From contig OX438749.1 in the NCBI GenBank assembly GCA_949316235.1, forward strand, positions 5,040,914-5,104,913: 64,000 bases of DNA, read 5' to 3'. The position numbers and the translations under genes were made by a program. The notes under the pieces are model-generated. The model did no database searches. It saw only the letters and a list, made by a program, of their open reading frames with translations, and was not told the origin of the DNA. Source of the DNA: Oegoconia quadripuncta. Its lineage: Eukaryota > Arthropoda > Insecta > Lepidoptera > Autostichidae. This document shows positions 1 through 12,925 of this stretch, in pieces (positions within the stretch are counted from its first letter, which is position 1; every line of letters begins with the position of its first letter).

Positions 1-1100
1 GTTTACGACTCGTTTCCATTATGAGAACCAGTTCCGAACCTCATAAAGCGCCCCGGGCCAACATTGCGGCGGCATCGGCTCCAACTACAGCCTACAGTCG
101 AGGCGCATCGCAATACCCGATCGCTGATATTAATAACCCCACGGTGTCGCAAGCGCGGGCGGGCACCCAGGCGCCGGCGGCGCCGACTCGTCTCGGCCTG
201 CATTATTACTCGGCTTCTGGCACACTAGGCGCACGCCACACACACACACTCGCGCGCCCCACATATAATGTCAAAGGGTGAGCCCGCCGCCTCACAAAGC
301 GTAAGTGCAACCACTAAAAGCCAATCCTAAGTTTTATTGATACACATTGTATTGCGACAAAGTCTCCGTCGGCTGCGGCCCCACTCACCCCACGCGCCGC
401 ACAAAGACAATATCGCGACGTCAAAGGCGCGGCGGTCCCGCGCCCGCGCCGGGTGGCAGCCCCCGCCGCCCCGTGCCGCCTAAAGGAAATGAAAAATTAA
501 ATTGTCAACACATTTAATATCTGCGAAAACGTGCACGGCGTCGCCTTTGAACGCGCCTCCTTTGCGGAGTCTCCGTGGCTCGGCTTTAAGTATTAAAATT
601 TCAGTTGTAAAATTGAAATTCTGTTTAAGTTTAATTAGACGTCGCCGGTGAAGTTCGAAGTCGCATTAGATCAGTAGCGCTAATGAGGCCCGCGGTGAGC
701 ACATGTCACGGGCTCACAGGTGCGAGGGGCGGGGTGGTGGCGGGGGGTGAGGCTGACGCCCCCTCGCGTTTGATCGGCGCCGCCGCTTTGACAATTATTA
801 AAATTTGCCTCGTACCTCTCGGCCTCATCTTTTTCCGTCGCCTCGATTACGCCACGGGTTTGTCTCATTAGGGCTTTTGTATGGTATCGCGGGTTCGCCT
901 TTGATGTGAGGCGCAAGGCGCGGGGGGCGGCCGCGGTCCACCTGCACTTTTATTGTTCCCAGCCGGCCTCGAATTTGCACGCTCCACTTTGAGTTGTCTC
1001 TTTGCGATTAGCGACCGCCCGCCGTGCTCTTTGCCCTCTGACCGCGCGGGCCGATAACATGTCGGATTAAAGGTACAATTTATTTCGCTACAAATGGATA
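1..1100. other. GC- and CpG-rich non-coding block
   Basis: High GC with runs such as GGTCCCGCGCCCGCGCCGGG contrasts with the surrounding AT-rich DNA. Open frames here are short and have no recognisable domain. Several CAAAG-type motifs are seen, including CCTTTGATG at 899-907. It may be a promoter or enhancer region of a gene outside the window. Confidence 0.5.
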
Positions 1101-2400
1101 CAGTGCTTCGATATTTAATTATGACCTTTGTGCGGTCAATGGTTCGCTTCAGCGCTGACAGCACCCGCACGATATCAGAATGGGTACATTCAAATTTTAA
1201 ATGAAACCCATCAAAGATATTTCCTAGTATTATAGTGGAATTTAATTCGGAAACACGTATCACATACGAATTTAGTTTGCATCAGATCAATATTTCCAAT
1301 CTAATCGAACGATCGAGTGATAGGTATTTTTAATATATTCACCTGCTATCCCCGCCGCGGCCATTCAACACCCTTTTATTACTTCCGTGCTCTTCGTTCT
1401 CCCATCGTCATCGAGTATACGGTCGAATTAAAATCATACAACGACAATTTGACACCCCTATCCAAACCAATTGCTTTTGGCGCCCACCGTGGGGCACAAA
1501 ACAAATTAAGTGTCTTCACACTATTACATAAAATTGTATTAAACAATTAAGAATGTAATAACTACTAATTTCAATTAACGTGAACATAAAAATTTGTAGA
1601 TTTCGTAAGGTTGACTAGTCATGTTTATTTACTTAATCCATCAGGACCACAGAGCAATAAGTAAAGCTTTGTTATTGCTCCATAATTAGGAACTTTTTAG
1701 TAGCTAGGATATATCTAGTCATTCTTTAAAATTTATTTGTTTTATTTGTCAATGATATTATGTGAATACATGAATAAACTCTCCATTAAGTTGCCATTAA
1801 TTCTAGTAAGTACATGTTTTATTACTACCCCCATAAGTATAAAAGAATAATAAATATATTTTACACTCACACCAATTATATTGTCCGACACTAGGCAGTC
1901 TGTACTATGACTCTTGAATGAATTATCAGTCGGATGATGCAATGTTAAAGGTAAATCCTTTAAGACTGCATCATCCGACTGGTAATTAAACATCTGCTGG
2001 ATTTGAACCCGCACCGTTGGTTATGAAGGCAGAAAAATATGGGGAGAATCAATAGCTAGTATTACTAAATTACAGTCGCGAACATAGCAAAATAGATTGC
2101 AAAACAATTTTTTTTCCCTGAAATAGGCCGTATTTGTCGAGCAGAACAACCCTTGGCCGGCCAAAGTCGCGTAGTCAAACCTGGCGCGGGGTGAGAAACA
2201 AAGCTCTTTGTTGTGCCGCGCCGCCTTTCATCTCCGTCGTCCTTCGGCGGCCGAACTGTCAATCTCACAGGGTTGTCAACGTCGAAAATGTTTGATGAAT
2301 CAGAGCTCTAGCTTCATGGTAATGAACTTCATTGCTTATTGAGTAGGCATGCGTTTGTCGAATTTGACATTTGGCGATAAATTACCATTGAAATCTAACT
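1100..2400. other. AT-rich intergenic DNA
   Basis: No coding seen. It contains the small hairpin at 1,928 and a possible SINE B-box relic (GGATTTGAACCCGC at 1,999-2,012, reverse). Confidence 0.6.
1928..1980. repeat. Small hairpin AGTCGGATGATGCA
   Basis: Two 24-bp arms with two mismatches and a 5-bp loop are seen. It is similar to a small RNA hairpin in size, but nothing else supports a gene. Confidence 0.6.
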
Positions 2401-2402
2401 AT

Positions 2403-2505
2403 GAGTAATATTATAAATGCGGAAGACGTTTGTTTGTTGGTTTATTTGTTTGTTTGTTGCTCAATCACGGCGAAACAGATGAACGGATTTGGATGAAACT
2501 TGATT
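2403..2505 (+). repeat. 5' part of the TATTATAAATGCG dispersed element
   Basis: It begins TAATATTATAAATGCGGAAG and includes CTCAATCACGGCGAAACAGA, matching the start of the elements at 6,009 and 36,500 (reverse). It leads directly into the 83-bp array. Confidence 0.8.
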
Positions 2506-2993
2506 GGTATTAAGGTAGAATATACCCTGGATTAAAACAGGATATTTCTTATCCCGATAAAGAGCAGTTTCCGCGGGTGCGCATACACGGTATTAAGGTA
2601 GAATATACCCTGGATTAAAATAGGATATTTCTTATCCCGATAAAGAGCAGTTTCCGCGGGTGCGCATACACGGTATTAAGGTAGAATATACCCTGGAATA
2701 AAATAGGATATTTCTTATCCCGATAAAGAGCAGTTTCCGCGGGTGCGCATACACGGTATTAAGGTAGAATATACCCTGGAATAAAATAGGATATTTCTTA
2801 TCCCGATAAAGAGCAGTTTCCGCGGGTGCGCATACACGGTATTAAGGTAGAATATCATCATCATCATTACCAGCCTGCGGCAGTCCACTGCTGGACATAG
2901 GCCTCTCCCAAGGCGTGCAAGGTAGAATATACCCTGGATTAAAACAGGATATTTCTTATCCCGATAAAGAGCAGTTTCCGCGAGTGCGCATAC
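2506..2993 (+). repeat. 83-bp tandem array, ~5 units, one split by a LINE tail
   Basis: Units start at 2,506, 2,589, 2,672, 2,755 and 2,838, exactly 83 bp apart, and differ at only two or three positions. Each carries TATACCCTGGATTAAAA and TTATCCCGATAAAGAGCAG. The unit is homologous to the internal part of the dispersed element at 6,009-6,218, so the array is an internal expansion of that element. The fifth unit is interrupted at 2,856-2,918. The element's usual CGGGCGGAAAGCTAGT end is not seen after the array. Confidence 0.95.
2856..2918 (-). mobile_element. 63-bp 5'-truncated LINE tail with 12-bp target duplication
   Basis: On the minus strand it reads AGGCCTATGTCCAGCAGTGG, the very end of an RTE-like ORF2 and 3' tail, and finishes in (ATG)n. 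It is flanked by perfect AAGGTAGAATAT copies at 2,844-2,855 and 2,919-2,930. Confidence 0.88.
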
Positions 2994-3039
2994 ACAGTGC
3001 TTAAAATAGATAAGTAAGTCGAAATTATACTTATACCAA

Positions 3040-3115
3040 TTAGTTCCAAATATTTATATTAACATGCATGACTCGGTAATAACTGTTCACACAGATACTT
3101 ACCCCTAGCGGGTTC
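3040..3115 (-). mobile_element. Degraded SINE-B fragment
   Basis: The plus strand has TGCATGACTCGGTAATAACT and ACTTACCCCTAGCGGGTTCT, the reverse of the SINE-B middle and B-box region with losses. Confidence 0.5.
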
Positions 3116-6008
3116 TACCAACTGCACCAAAAGATTATTAATCGCTTATTCTGTCACGTAAACGGCCATGAAGCCCTATTACAATAACAACATGTGTAAG
3201 TATTTTAATATCGATAAACCCGACTGTAAGCCTAATATTTTGCGAGTGCCATATTGTATTTTTTAACATAAAATTTATCTTATGACACTCTCTCGCTCAA
3301 GACGAATCTACTGACCAACATAGATACAAATGTTTGATAATAATATTAAAATTTTTGTAACGTATTCCTGTTAATAGTTATGTACAAAATAGATGATTTA
3401 TAATATGACAATTCTTAAAGTAAAAGATTAGTTTCATTCCCCTGACCCTTGGTTTTTAGTTTGACTCAATTGGACATTTTAAGACTTGGATATTTTGCTA
3501 CCACTGGACATTTTGCAACTTGGACAACTGCATATTCCCTGCTCGGGCAGTCGGGTAAAAATATACGAGGATTGTGAGGGGCAACCCTGGCACTGGTGCA
3601 TTTCGTTTGAAGTAAAGAGTATCCTTCAGGCGGACGCTTTTCTTATTACCAGCTCGCCTGCGAATTTATGCAAATACCGCTTACACGCGGCACAAAGAGC
3701 TAAATGGTCCGGTTTAGATTCCATTTGTTTTAAAATGTTACAAAACCATAATACAACCTCCAACAAATTGTTTATTCCCAAGAGAACTTTAGAAAGAATA
3801 TAAAATGGCGCTATTTGAGTGTGCTTTTTCTATTATAGCCAAGTTTTCCGGGAGAGTATTACCAAACTACCCTCTTATTTATTTCTAGCGCACTAAATAG
3901 ATGTTCGAATTTTGATTGGGTGTGAAGGACAAGAAAGTCAATGACAATACCTGCTTATACAGTTATTTTCTTACTTACATCGCAACAGCTTACAAACAAC
4001 TTTTGTTCTATAACTTTTTACATATATAGCTGTATTTATTCCATACAAAAGATACAACGATCCGTAGACAAAATGTATGAAACATCAAAACAAAAACTGT
4101 TTTAATGATACGAATACCGTGTTAGTTTTTCAATGAAAATAACCCTGAATGCGGGTTCCTATAGAATATTTATATATTTTCCTCCGATTTACAATTTATG
4201 TGAAACTTAAAACAGGATTAGGATATCTTTAAAATACCCTGTGCTCTTCCACCTTGGACTACCTACGTTACGAGTAAATTCATAATGCGAACATTGGCTG
4301 TTCTGTTCTTCAAAGCTTGGAACTCCCTTCAGACTCCACTAATACAAACAAATTTCTTTGTGAGAGACTGGAGTCTGAAAAATGTGTATACATTTTAAAA
4401 TAAAATAATAATAGTATTATTATTTTAACTTTTGATTATAATTTTTGACTGTAACGTAATTTAAGAATTTGAATACAATTTTACAATTTTGCTTCACTAA
4501 TTTATGATAATAATGTATAATATAATAACAATTGAATGTAATAGAAATATAACAATTTAATTTGCACTAGCGAACAATTTCATTTGAAGGATCTCTGTTA
4601 TGTTATGACAATAAATGAATTTTTATTGTTATAATTTTGTATAAGTACGTAAATAAAATCTGTTTAATAACAACAAAAAAAAGAACATTGATGTGAAGAA
4701 AAGAAATTAAAACATAAATAAATCTAAAAGTACTAAGTACTTATGAATGTCTCAAATTTAGACAAAACTTTAGGAATGTTTAGTGCAGTTCTCGGGGTGA
4801 CAGGACACATTTCATTTTGTGACCCATATACGACCTCATATAAAAAGTTTGATCTTAACTTTGGAAGATAGCTCGTTTTACGTACCTCCAAATAAAATCT
4901 ACCTACTGGCTGCATTTTAGAAAATTGAATTTGTCGGTTGACTTCGCCTTCGCATTTAATATGAAGCCGCGTGGAGCGACAGACAAGGAATACGTTTTAC
5001 TGCCTCTCCCATCCATCAAGATCGTAAAATGGCAATAAGTGCACTCTCGTCTAGCCAAGATTGCAGTTCAGCCGCAGTCGAGGCGGACTACAATAGTAAT
5101 TTGGGCGGGTCTGTTCTCCGCAGCGCTAAGTAAATTTAAGATAACGCAGTTGTGTTGCAATTAATGTTTCTTTGATGACGTTATACAAGCTTAGTCTTAG
5201 CTTTGTACCAAAGTCTAATCTAAAAATGCATTCGTCCGGCACACTATCAATGTCATCTAGAATATTCAATAAATAAGCTACCTAATTACATTAAAAACGA
5301 AGCGAAATATAAGAAATTCATACAATTATTAAAACAACTATTAATTAAAAAATGCTATTACACAATAAATGAATACATGACCGAAAATTTTAGAGATTAA
5401 ATAATATAAATAAATGACATAAATAAATAATAGTACAATATAAATAAATAATAAAAATAAAATATCCTTAGACATACACACAGCGCCGTCTAGTTCCACA
5501 GTAAGCAACTATAGGCTTGCGTTGTGGATACCAGATGGTTGATATATAATATCATATTAATAAATAATTTAAAAGAAAAATAATAATATAATTGGAATAC
5601 AAAGGTAAAAATACATATGATAATATAATAGATTAATCTAGCTGATAAATAATGTTTTAAGAATTTTATGTAATTATTTAATTAGTGCATGCTACTCTCT
5701 CATGTTGCCGTGCCCTCACAAGGTTCTTATTGATACAGTACACCATAATGTCATCAAAACAAAACTTAAGGAATGCAATAAATGATTTGATTAGCCGCAC
5801 TAAGATCGTGAATAGAACACATTTACGTGGTTTAAAAATTTTAATTTCGAAGAAAATATTTCGGTCCATCATTGTAGTAGTAACAATACGGGAAAGTAGA
5901 AAATTATAGGGACTCTTATTTAGTAATCTCAAAAGAAAGCTTTTTTTCTCACCACATAGGTTTGTCACTTTTACCCATTGACGCAAAGACTCTACAATTC
6001 TAATTTCT
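3116..6008. other. AT-rich intergenic DNA
   Basis: There are no genes. A 105-codon frame at 3,486-3,803 has no recognisable domain. Apart from the SINE-B1 tail at 5,462 I see nothing specific. Confidence 0.6.
5462..5547 (-). mobile_element. SINE-B1 3' fragment, reverse
   Basis: Only the tail module is present (AGCGCCGTCTAGTTCCACAG through CCAGATGGTTGATATA on the plus strand), closely matching the 3' end of the copy at 7,521. Confidence 0.82.
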
Positions 6009-6218
6009 AACTAATATTATAAATGCGAAAGTTTTGATGTTTGTCCGTTTATTTGTAGCTCAATCACGGTGAAACGGATGAATGGATTTGGACGAAGTTT
6101 GGTATATAGGTAGGGTATACCCTGGATTAAAACATAGGATACTTTTTTATCCCGATAACGTGAGTAGTTCCCGTGGCGATTTATTCCACGCAGGCGAAGC
6201 CGCGGGCGGAAAGCTAGT
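6009..6218 (+). repeat. Dispersed element TATTATAAATGCG...GCGGGCGGAAAGCTAGT, full copy
   Basis: This is a 210-bp copy of a repeat that recurs in the window. The CTAG-T end would fit a Helitron-type 3' end, but no terminal hairpin was checked, so the class is a guess. No coding. Confidence 0.75.
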
Positions 6219-6379
6219 TTAGATTATAACACTAAAGATTCACTCTACAAAATATGGCGCTCTAGAGTCTGTGATGACATCATCTATCTCTGTTCCACGC
6301 TAAACCCGGAAAAACTCCATATGACAATTTTAACATTGCATGTAGAGATAGTTTTATATCCACCGTAAGATCTCACTCA

Positions 6380-6711
6380 ACCGCCTCCGTGGCTCAATGT
6401 AAACAATATTGGGTTTACGATTCGGAGGTCGCGGGTTCGATCCCCAGCGGGGTACATGTTTAAGTACTCGGTTTGGTTGGTTGTAGGGCATTTTAAATGT
6501 CCGCCCGGCTAGCTACCACCATGTTATCTAAATCTGCCGCCAAGCAGCAATGTTAATAGCATTGTTGTGTTCCGGTTGTCAGAGATAAGATAGCCAGTCC
6601 CCCAAATGTGTTGGGGTTTCCGGGTCAGTACGCTTCCACCTTCGACTTCATCTTCACTTAACATCAGGTGTGATTGAGGTGAAGTACCAACCTGTTGTGA
6701 ATAAAAAAAAA
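6380..6711 (+). mobile_element. SINE-A (tRNA-derived), full copy
   Basis: A pol III A-box-like GTGGCTCAATGT and B box GGGTTCGATCCC lie near the 5' end, then a tRNA-unrelated body with TTTAAATGTCCGCC and TCCGGTTGTCAGAGATAAGA, and an A-rich tail. The same 330-bp unit occurs repeatedly in this window. Confidence 0.9.
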
Positions 6712-7315
6712 GATACAAAGCATTATGTAAACAATAACAAAATTAGGTATAATAACATGACCTATTAATTAAATATTTTGTAAACCAACAAGACAACTGT
6801 ATTAAAAGCTAATCTAGGACACGGCTGCACTGGTTTCCACCAAGGAAAAGCCAGTTCGCGAACACCAATTTCCGAAAAAAATTCAAACGCTTCAGCGCAG
6901 CCGTTTTAGAGCTACACACAGATAAAGGCTTTAACACCCCTCTGCGTCTGAATGCGGGGTTAATGGTGTTTGTCATCTAATTGTCGGTGTCGCAAAATGC
7001 AGCCAAAACCAGCTAGTGGTTAAGGATTGTGCTTGTTGCTTGTTTGCTAACTACGAAATAACATTTAATAATTGCGTCATACTCATTATCACTTTTTACC
7101 CCTACCCCTCGTAAACAAAAGACGATTTCAGATCTCCCTCGTACCTACTCGTTTTTTAATTTCGGTATTTTATTATACGATATAGTTTGACATAAGTAAA
7201 GGAGTAAGTAAGAGTCTTGCTCATCACTAGTAAATTCATCATTCAGAGACAATTTCAATATGGTGGTTTGTTTACAAGTTAGCAAGTTCCATAGAATGTT
7301 AGTTTAGTTATCAAA

Positions 7316-7395
7316 GTCAAAAATGCTTTATTTTGTAGGTACATACAGTACACTTAAATAGTCAGATTTTTACTATTTTTATAAAAAAAAAAAAA
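7316..7395. repeat. Dispersed repeat TCAAAAATGCTTTATTTTGTAG, copy 1
   Basis: The stretch to GTACACTTAAATAGTCAGAT matches 23,659-23,715 and then runs into an A tract. It looks like an antisense retroelement 3' end (TTTATT). Confidence 0.6.
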
Positions 7396-7520
7396 TAGTA
7401 TAATGTAATCCCATTATATGGTACTGTTGTGGACCACACTTAAAACAAGCTTAAGCTAAATTAGACAATAAGGAATTTGGTATTTGATAAAACCAAAATT
7501 ATTGAATCAGCAAAAATGGG

Positions 7521-7787
7521 CAATAAATAAATATCCTTAGACATACACACAGCGCCATCTAGTTCCACAGTAAGCAACTATAGGCTTGTGTTGTGGATAC
7601 CAGATGGTTGATATACTACATAAATACATTTTTTTGTAAATAAATACTTATTATAAATGAAAACATCCATAACTCGGGTACACATGTCCGTATTCATCAC
7701 ACAAACATATGCCCCTAGCGGGATTCGAACCCGCGACCATTTGGTATAGTGGTCAGAGTTTCTAATCACTACACCAAACGGGTCGTC
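7521..7787 (-). mobile_element. SINE-B1 (tRNA-derived), full copy, reverse
   Basis: The minus strand has a head GACGACCCGTTTGGTGTAGT, B box GGGTTCGAATCCC, then TATGTTTGTGTGATGAATAC and a tail with CTAGATGGCGCTGTGTGTAT and TATTTATTT. It is tRNA-like but has no complete acceptor stem, so it is not a tRNA gene. Confidence 0.9.
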
Positions 7788-8287
7788 TAATTAAGACTTT
7801 CCATTCTTTTGTCTCGACACCACTCTTCCAAACAATAAAAAAAACTTCAGAGATACACCTACAGCGCCAGGAGCCCACCGACAAGAGCATAGCTCTTAAT
7901 CTGAAAAGAAAGAAAGACCTACAACACCAGACATAATATACACTTACGCGTTGAACTGATTACCTCATCTTTCATGAAGTCGGTTAAACAAACGCAGATG
8001 GCCAAAAACCGACAAGTTTCAAATCGTTGGGAGTGAATTTCTCACAAGCAGGCTTCAATAACATTTCATGGCAGCCTCCCTCGAGATTTTTCTATTCTCC
8101 TCGAGGCAGCTGGTCCCGCGTATTGAATAGGCAATGCGATAAATTCGGTTTTCCGAGACGTAGACGGCGAGGCGCCTGCGATACGTCACGTCAAATCAGG
8201 ATAGAGGTAGGTTCTAAAGTACTTATATGTACGTAGAGCAAGAATCGTGCAGATACCGAATTATAAGCGATGTGGAGTATTGAACTC

Positions 8288-8537
8288 TGACGACCTGTTT
8301 GGTGTCGAAACCATGACTGCTATACCTGAAGGTCATGGTTCCGAATCCCAATACGGGCATGTTTATATGATGAATACGGAGACATGTACCGGAGTTATCA
8401 ACACTTTCATTCATAATCCCTATTATGAATACATTTTCAAAAAAAAATGTGTTTGTTTAGTATATCTACCATTTGGTATCCATGCTTAGTGTGGATCTAA
8501 ATGGCGCCATTTGTATATCCAAGGATATTTCTTTTTT
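8288..8537 (+). mobile_element. SINE-B1, diverged full copy
   Basis: Head GACGACCTGTTTGGTGTCGA and a decayed B box (GGTTCCGAATCCC) are followed by a recognisable body and a tail with AAGGATATTTC. It carries many differences from other copies. Confidence 0.8.
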
Positions 8538-8539
8538 AT

Positions 8540-11480
8540 TACCTTGGTACAGTCGGCCGCACAACGGACCGTCCGCCCGTTGTATGAACGCGCTACCGTA
8601 CGGGAGCTCTACTTTTACTGGCAGTATTTAAGGTAATAAGGTTTTCGTTTTACTGCTGGGGTACAGTCTCCACTCGCTGAGAGTGAATGGGCCATAATTG
8701 TGGGCCCAATGCGGATTGTTGGATTTTATCGGAGTATAGTACCTACAGTATTTTGAAGTCGCCCTTGTAAGGCTGCTTTCAATTGAAAACAACCAGGACC
8801 AACAGTTTCATGTACCCTACGAAGCACGGAAATTCTTGTAAGAAAATGTCACTACACCGACTAACTGCGTCAGACTTTGCTTAACTTGGAATAGAATGCG
8901 ACTGCGCCATGAGTATATTTCAAATGTACTGTCCTTATACCCAAAGGTTGCCTGGAAGTGATCGCTTTTGGTGATAAGGTCGCCAAATTGTACATTCTAT
9001 TCTTACCACTTTTCTGAAACTGTATTTTCTTATCTGTTGTGCAATAAAGTGTATTTGTATTGTATTGTATATTTCCGAGGCCTGTTTGCCCTTTTTATCA
9101 TAATAGTATGTAGGTATTCCATTATCACATCCTCGACACCAAGTGCAATACAGTGAACTCGAATTTTTCTTCGAAACTTCGAAATTAAACGAATCATATA
9201 AGCCCAAACTCGAGGCGTTTACTAGTAGACATTGAAGACTAACATCCACCTCCTGGGTCTATCATCAGATCACCTCCAAGATACCAAATCATAGAATGGT
9301 CGACCTACATACCAAGTTTCATTTCGATACGACAATTAGAAGTAGGTTAAAGTTGGCTTCCAAGATTTGTTAGTTACAAGTGACGCTAATAAAAGCGTGT
9401 TAATAAAAAAGCAGCTCGCTTCATGAGCCTCATGACACCACACAGATATTTCATTGGACCTTGTTGCATGCGGACACTGCAGATTGAATTATGTATGAGA
9501 CAGGTCCACTTTAATAAACAATCGTGCTGAAGTAACCAATAACCTCCAGTTTGCTCTCTGATCAACCTACAGATTGTTCTGAAGGATTATGTCAAAGATG
9601 CATTGAAAGACCGTCGCATTTTCTCCTTGCCGTATATCTCTAACAGGCATGCCATGCATCGCAATCTTGTTTGGAACGATCACTTACTGGTGACGAGCAA
9701 AAATACCAAGTGATTGCAACCAGCACCGCGTCTCCTATCGCGTAGCGCCGACAATCTACATAATGCACCGGGCGGCCACCGCTAGATGCTTAGGGCCTTT
9801 ACATACAGGGCGTATTATTGACGCGTCAACGTTCGTTTTTCCACGCTGGTATGATACGCCCAATATTCACACGCGTGTGTTCTACAACTGTGGAAGTACG
9901 GGAGGTAAAAGTATGTAGAATTCAATGACGATGACGTCAAGTTATTCGTGTTACGTTACTTGTCGGATACGTTACTATATTTGTGACTGACAGTTATTTA
10001 AATTATCACTCTACGTGTAATTACTAAATGCTGGTAATACTTTCAAAATAATTGGAAATGTTTTAATTAAAGAAATTATATTATTATTCGTACTATAGTA
10101 TGTACCTAAATAAAAATTCTATCTTGTTGGAAATGAAAAAAAAAAATGAAAATGAAAAAATGTTTATTTCAGTACCTTGATAAAACAATCAATGAGGTAT
10201 CGGGGGTCTCCTTTTAAGTATAAAATACCTGTGTTAGGAGGCTCCGCTCTTCCATAACTCAACGTTAAATAAATGTAAAATACTTCGTTTTATATAATCA
10301 TGAATTAATATTATTGAGATTTCCATGCTTATAATGGTGAAATACAGAGTAAATGGTATAATATTCCATCCTTTGTAAAGGGTGGGCAACTCGGAGGTAT
10401 ACAGATTTTTTTGCCACCATTTTGTTTTGGCGGCAAATATAAGAGTTGTTTCATGAAAATTGTTTTGTGTAGCTACGGCAAATTTGTTATGGAGTGTGTA
10501 ACGTTGTCACCAAATCGGCAATGTATTTTGCCAATTTGGAATCGCGGTTCAACGCCTGGTATCCCCATCTACTACTACGTTTTTTTTCCTGGCACAGCGC
10601 TTTATATTGGTGAGTGTACTGAAAATTATCTTTATTTATTTGTTTATGAGGATATTTGATGCACGATTTTAACACGACTTTCAACAATTAAAATAAAAGG
10701 TCCGAGCTAATAATCGCATCTAAGCTTGTACGACATCGTCACAGTGGAAAATACGCTCAATCTGTAAAGGCTCTTAGGTACCCACTTTTATTGCATTGTT
10801 GTGCCAATTTTATCAAGATTCCGCTTCGGAATGTAAAATAGAGTAGGTACGAGATGGACAATATCAAAAAATTTGTTTCGTAATAACTAACTGCCTACAA
10901 TCAGAATGCTGCAGCGATACATTTCTCCGAAAGGTTCGTTGTTTTTTTTTTTTTCATTTTTATAAACAATTTGGACCTACAGATTCACGTAGTCAATGGA
11001 TATATTTAAACTCGAAAGTCCTTAGTTGTGTATTCTATGTATTTAATTTGAACAGACTAACATCGTAAGATAATTCTCAATCGATATTATCAAAGTTGTA
11101 ACACGACTGGCTGGAGGCTGTCAGGACTAGGAGACATGATGAGCCCAAACTAATCCAACTTTGCTATAGTTTGTAAGAGACCTATTTATATCAAAGGTTA
11201 GATTAGCCCCCAAGTTTTTAATATCATAATGTGAACTGAATTTTTTATAATTGGAAAAAAAGAGTACCTTTCGTACGAGAAATAACTACTCCTTTGAACA
11301 CCAAAGCACAGACCAAAGCAGGAAAATATGAAACGGAATCTCTAAATAGTATAAAACAGAGTCGTTGTCCGCGTTTGTCTATTTTCACTATCATTCACAG
11401 AATTTCTTCCGGAAGGTTTATGTGTATAATACAAATTACAGTTGACATACCGAATGCGTTTCTTACCGTAAAGTAAATCA
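8540..11480. other. Intergenic DNA without recognised genes
   Basis: No domain-bearing frame was found. A possible retroelement tail (AAAAATGTTTATTTCAGTAC) is near 10,155. Confidence 0.55.
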
Positions 11481-11484
11481 AATA

Positions 11485-11805
11485 GAAGGTATTGGCATAG
11501 GTAGTTTATTTTATTGTTTTGTTTCAAAACCATCATCGAATAAAGCTTTGTGTCATTTAGCGGTCGCGTTTGTAGCCTATTCCACATAATTAGATACATA
11601 ATTAAATTAAATAAATAAAAATAACTTGGAGAAAATTTGAGTTCCAAATAAATTTCGCCTGATATGGAACCCTACGAATCCCGCCAGTCGCATGTCCATC
11701 TCCGGCAAATATCGCAAAAAAAATTTCCTTACGGTAAAAAAAACTCATCTGGTATATTTCGAAACCCACGTGGAACAAGTCGCGGGCGTAGAGCTAGTTA
11801 TAATA
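11485..11805. repeat. Dispersed repeat with GGTCGCGTTTGTAGCCTATTC
   Basis: Blocks ATAGAAGGTATTGGCATAGG, CGGTCGCGTTTGTAGCCTAT, GAGTTCCAAATAAATTTCGC and GAACCCTACGAATC recur in the same order at 63,805-64,000. It ends in GTCGCGGGCGTAGAGCTAGT, like other lepidopteran non-autonomous elements. Confidence 0.75.
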
Positions 11806-12925
11806 TAAAAATACTGCTTCGAAATGATTAGTTGCAATTATAAATAATTCAAATATTACAAAATAACCGATAACAAACTTAAGCAAAAATGCATGGTTGC
11901 TGCTCCAAATTCATGAACTTTCTTCTCGAATAAAATCAGTAACCCCGAATGTCTGGTATCTTCAAATAAGTTACTGTTAAATATAGAGACATTTGTTGGA
12001 CAAATATAAGGGAAATTGACAGATGTTAGGTGTCCGGACAAGTAAAAAGAGATCACAGATTTCCGACCACATCTTTCTTTACTATCTCTTCATTCATACA
12101 GTGAAAAACAGATATCTACTATGAAAAAAATTTATTATTATTTTCCCAGCAGTAGGTGAATGTGGGCTAAGAATGATATTGTTGATTAATTCAACCGCCT
12201 CCGTGGCTTACATAGGATTTACGAATCGGAGGTATACATACATCCAGGGATACCATCGAAATTCTTTTTAGGAACTGCTTATTTTTAATCAAATATAAAA
12301 TAAAATTCCTCTATGTGTAACGATTCATAAAAATATTTTCTAGCCCCGTTCCTGATCGGCAAAGCAAACCTCAAAAGGCTCACAATATAAGCGAAATTCA
12401 ATAACTTCCATTTTAAATAATAAATTCTCCTTTGATAACAAAACGGGTTCAAGCAGGGTTCCCATTATTGCGAAATTATTTTTTAATTTTATTATATCAG
12501 TAATTGAGTCTTCACAGTGAATAAATCGGTGGTGACTTTTTACTTCTTTGTCATAAATCTCTGGGAATTATTTTTTTACAAAGTAGGTAGGTCCTCCTCA
12601 CCTCACGCCAAGGGTACAGTCAGCAACAAAGGTAGTCATAGTCTAAGTTCAAACGATTGATTCTTGTGTAGTACGATCTACTGCATAAGAATTAAAGGTA
12701 TTTTTTTTCTACAAATTCAAAGATGTTCGAAAAAAAATTATCGTTTGAACTTTGGCTATGACTGCACTTTTGTCGCTGACTGTACATTCTGAAACAGATA
12801 AATCTTTACAGTCCTTCATAATACAGATTAAATTTTCTCAGCACATCATGAATACTTTTCGATAGTAATTTTTACTTTTTGTTCTACTCGGTAATAAACT
12901 TTCACGAGTTCCTGAAAGAACTTAG
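11806..12925. other. AT-rich intergenic DNA
   Basis: It holds only the SINE-A head at 12,194. A loose inverted pair (GTACAGTCAGCAACAAAGGT near 12,615 and the reverse GCACTTTTGTCGCTGACTGT near 12,763) suggests another decayed MITE of about 175 bp. Confidence 0.5.
12194..12235 (+). mobile_element. SINE-A head fragment
   Basis: Only the A-box head ACCGCCTCCGTGGCTTAC and the GAATCGGAGG segment remain, with an internal deletion. Confidence 0.7.

Noticed and set aside
2506..2993. CRISPR-like array because of regular direct repeats
   Set aside because: Units are contiguous 83-bp tandem repeats without unique spacers, in an animal genome, and derived from a dispersed element.
7700..7787. tRNA gene on the minus strand (B box and A box visible)
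   Set aside because: No complete cloverleaf or acceptor stem, and the same sequence continues into a SINE body and tail at several places.
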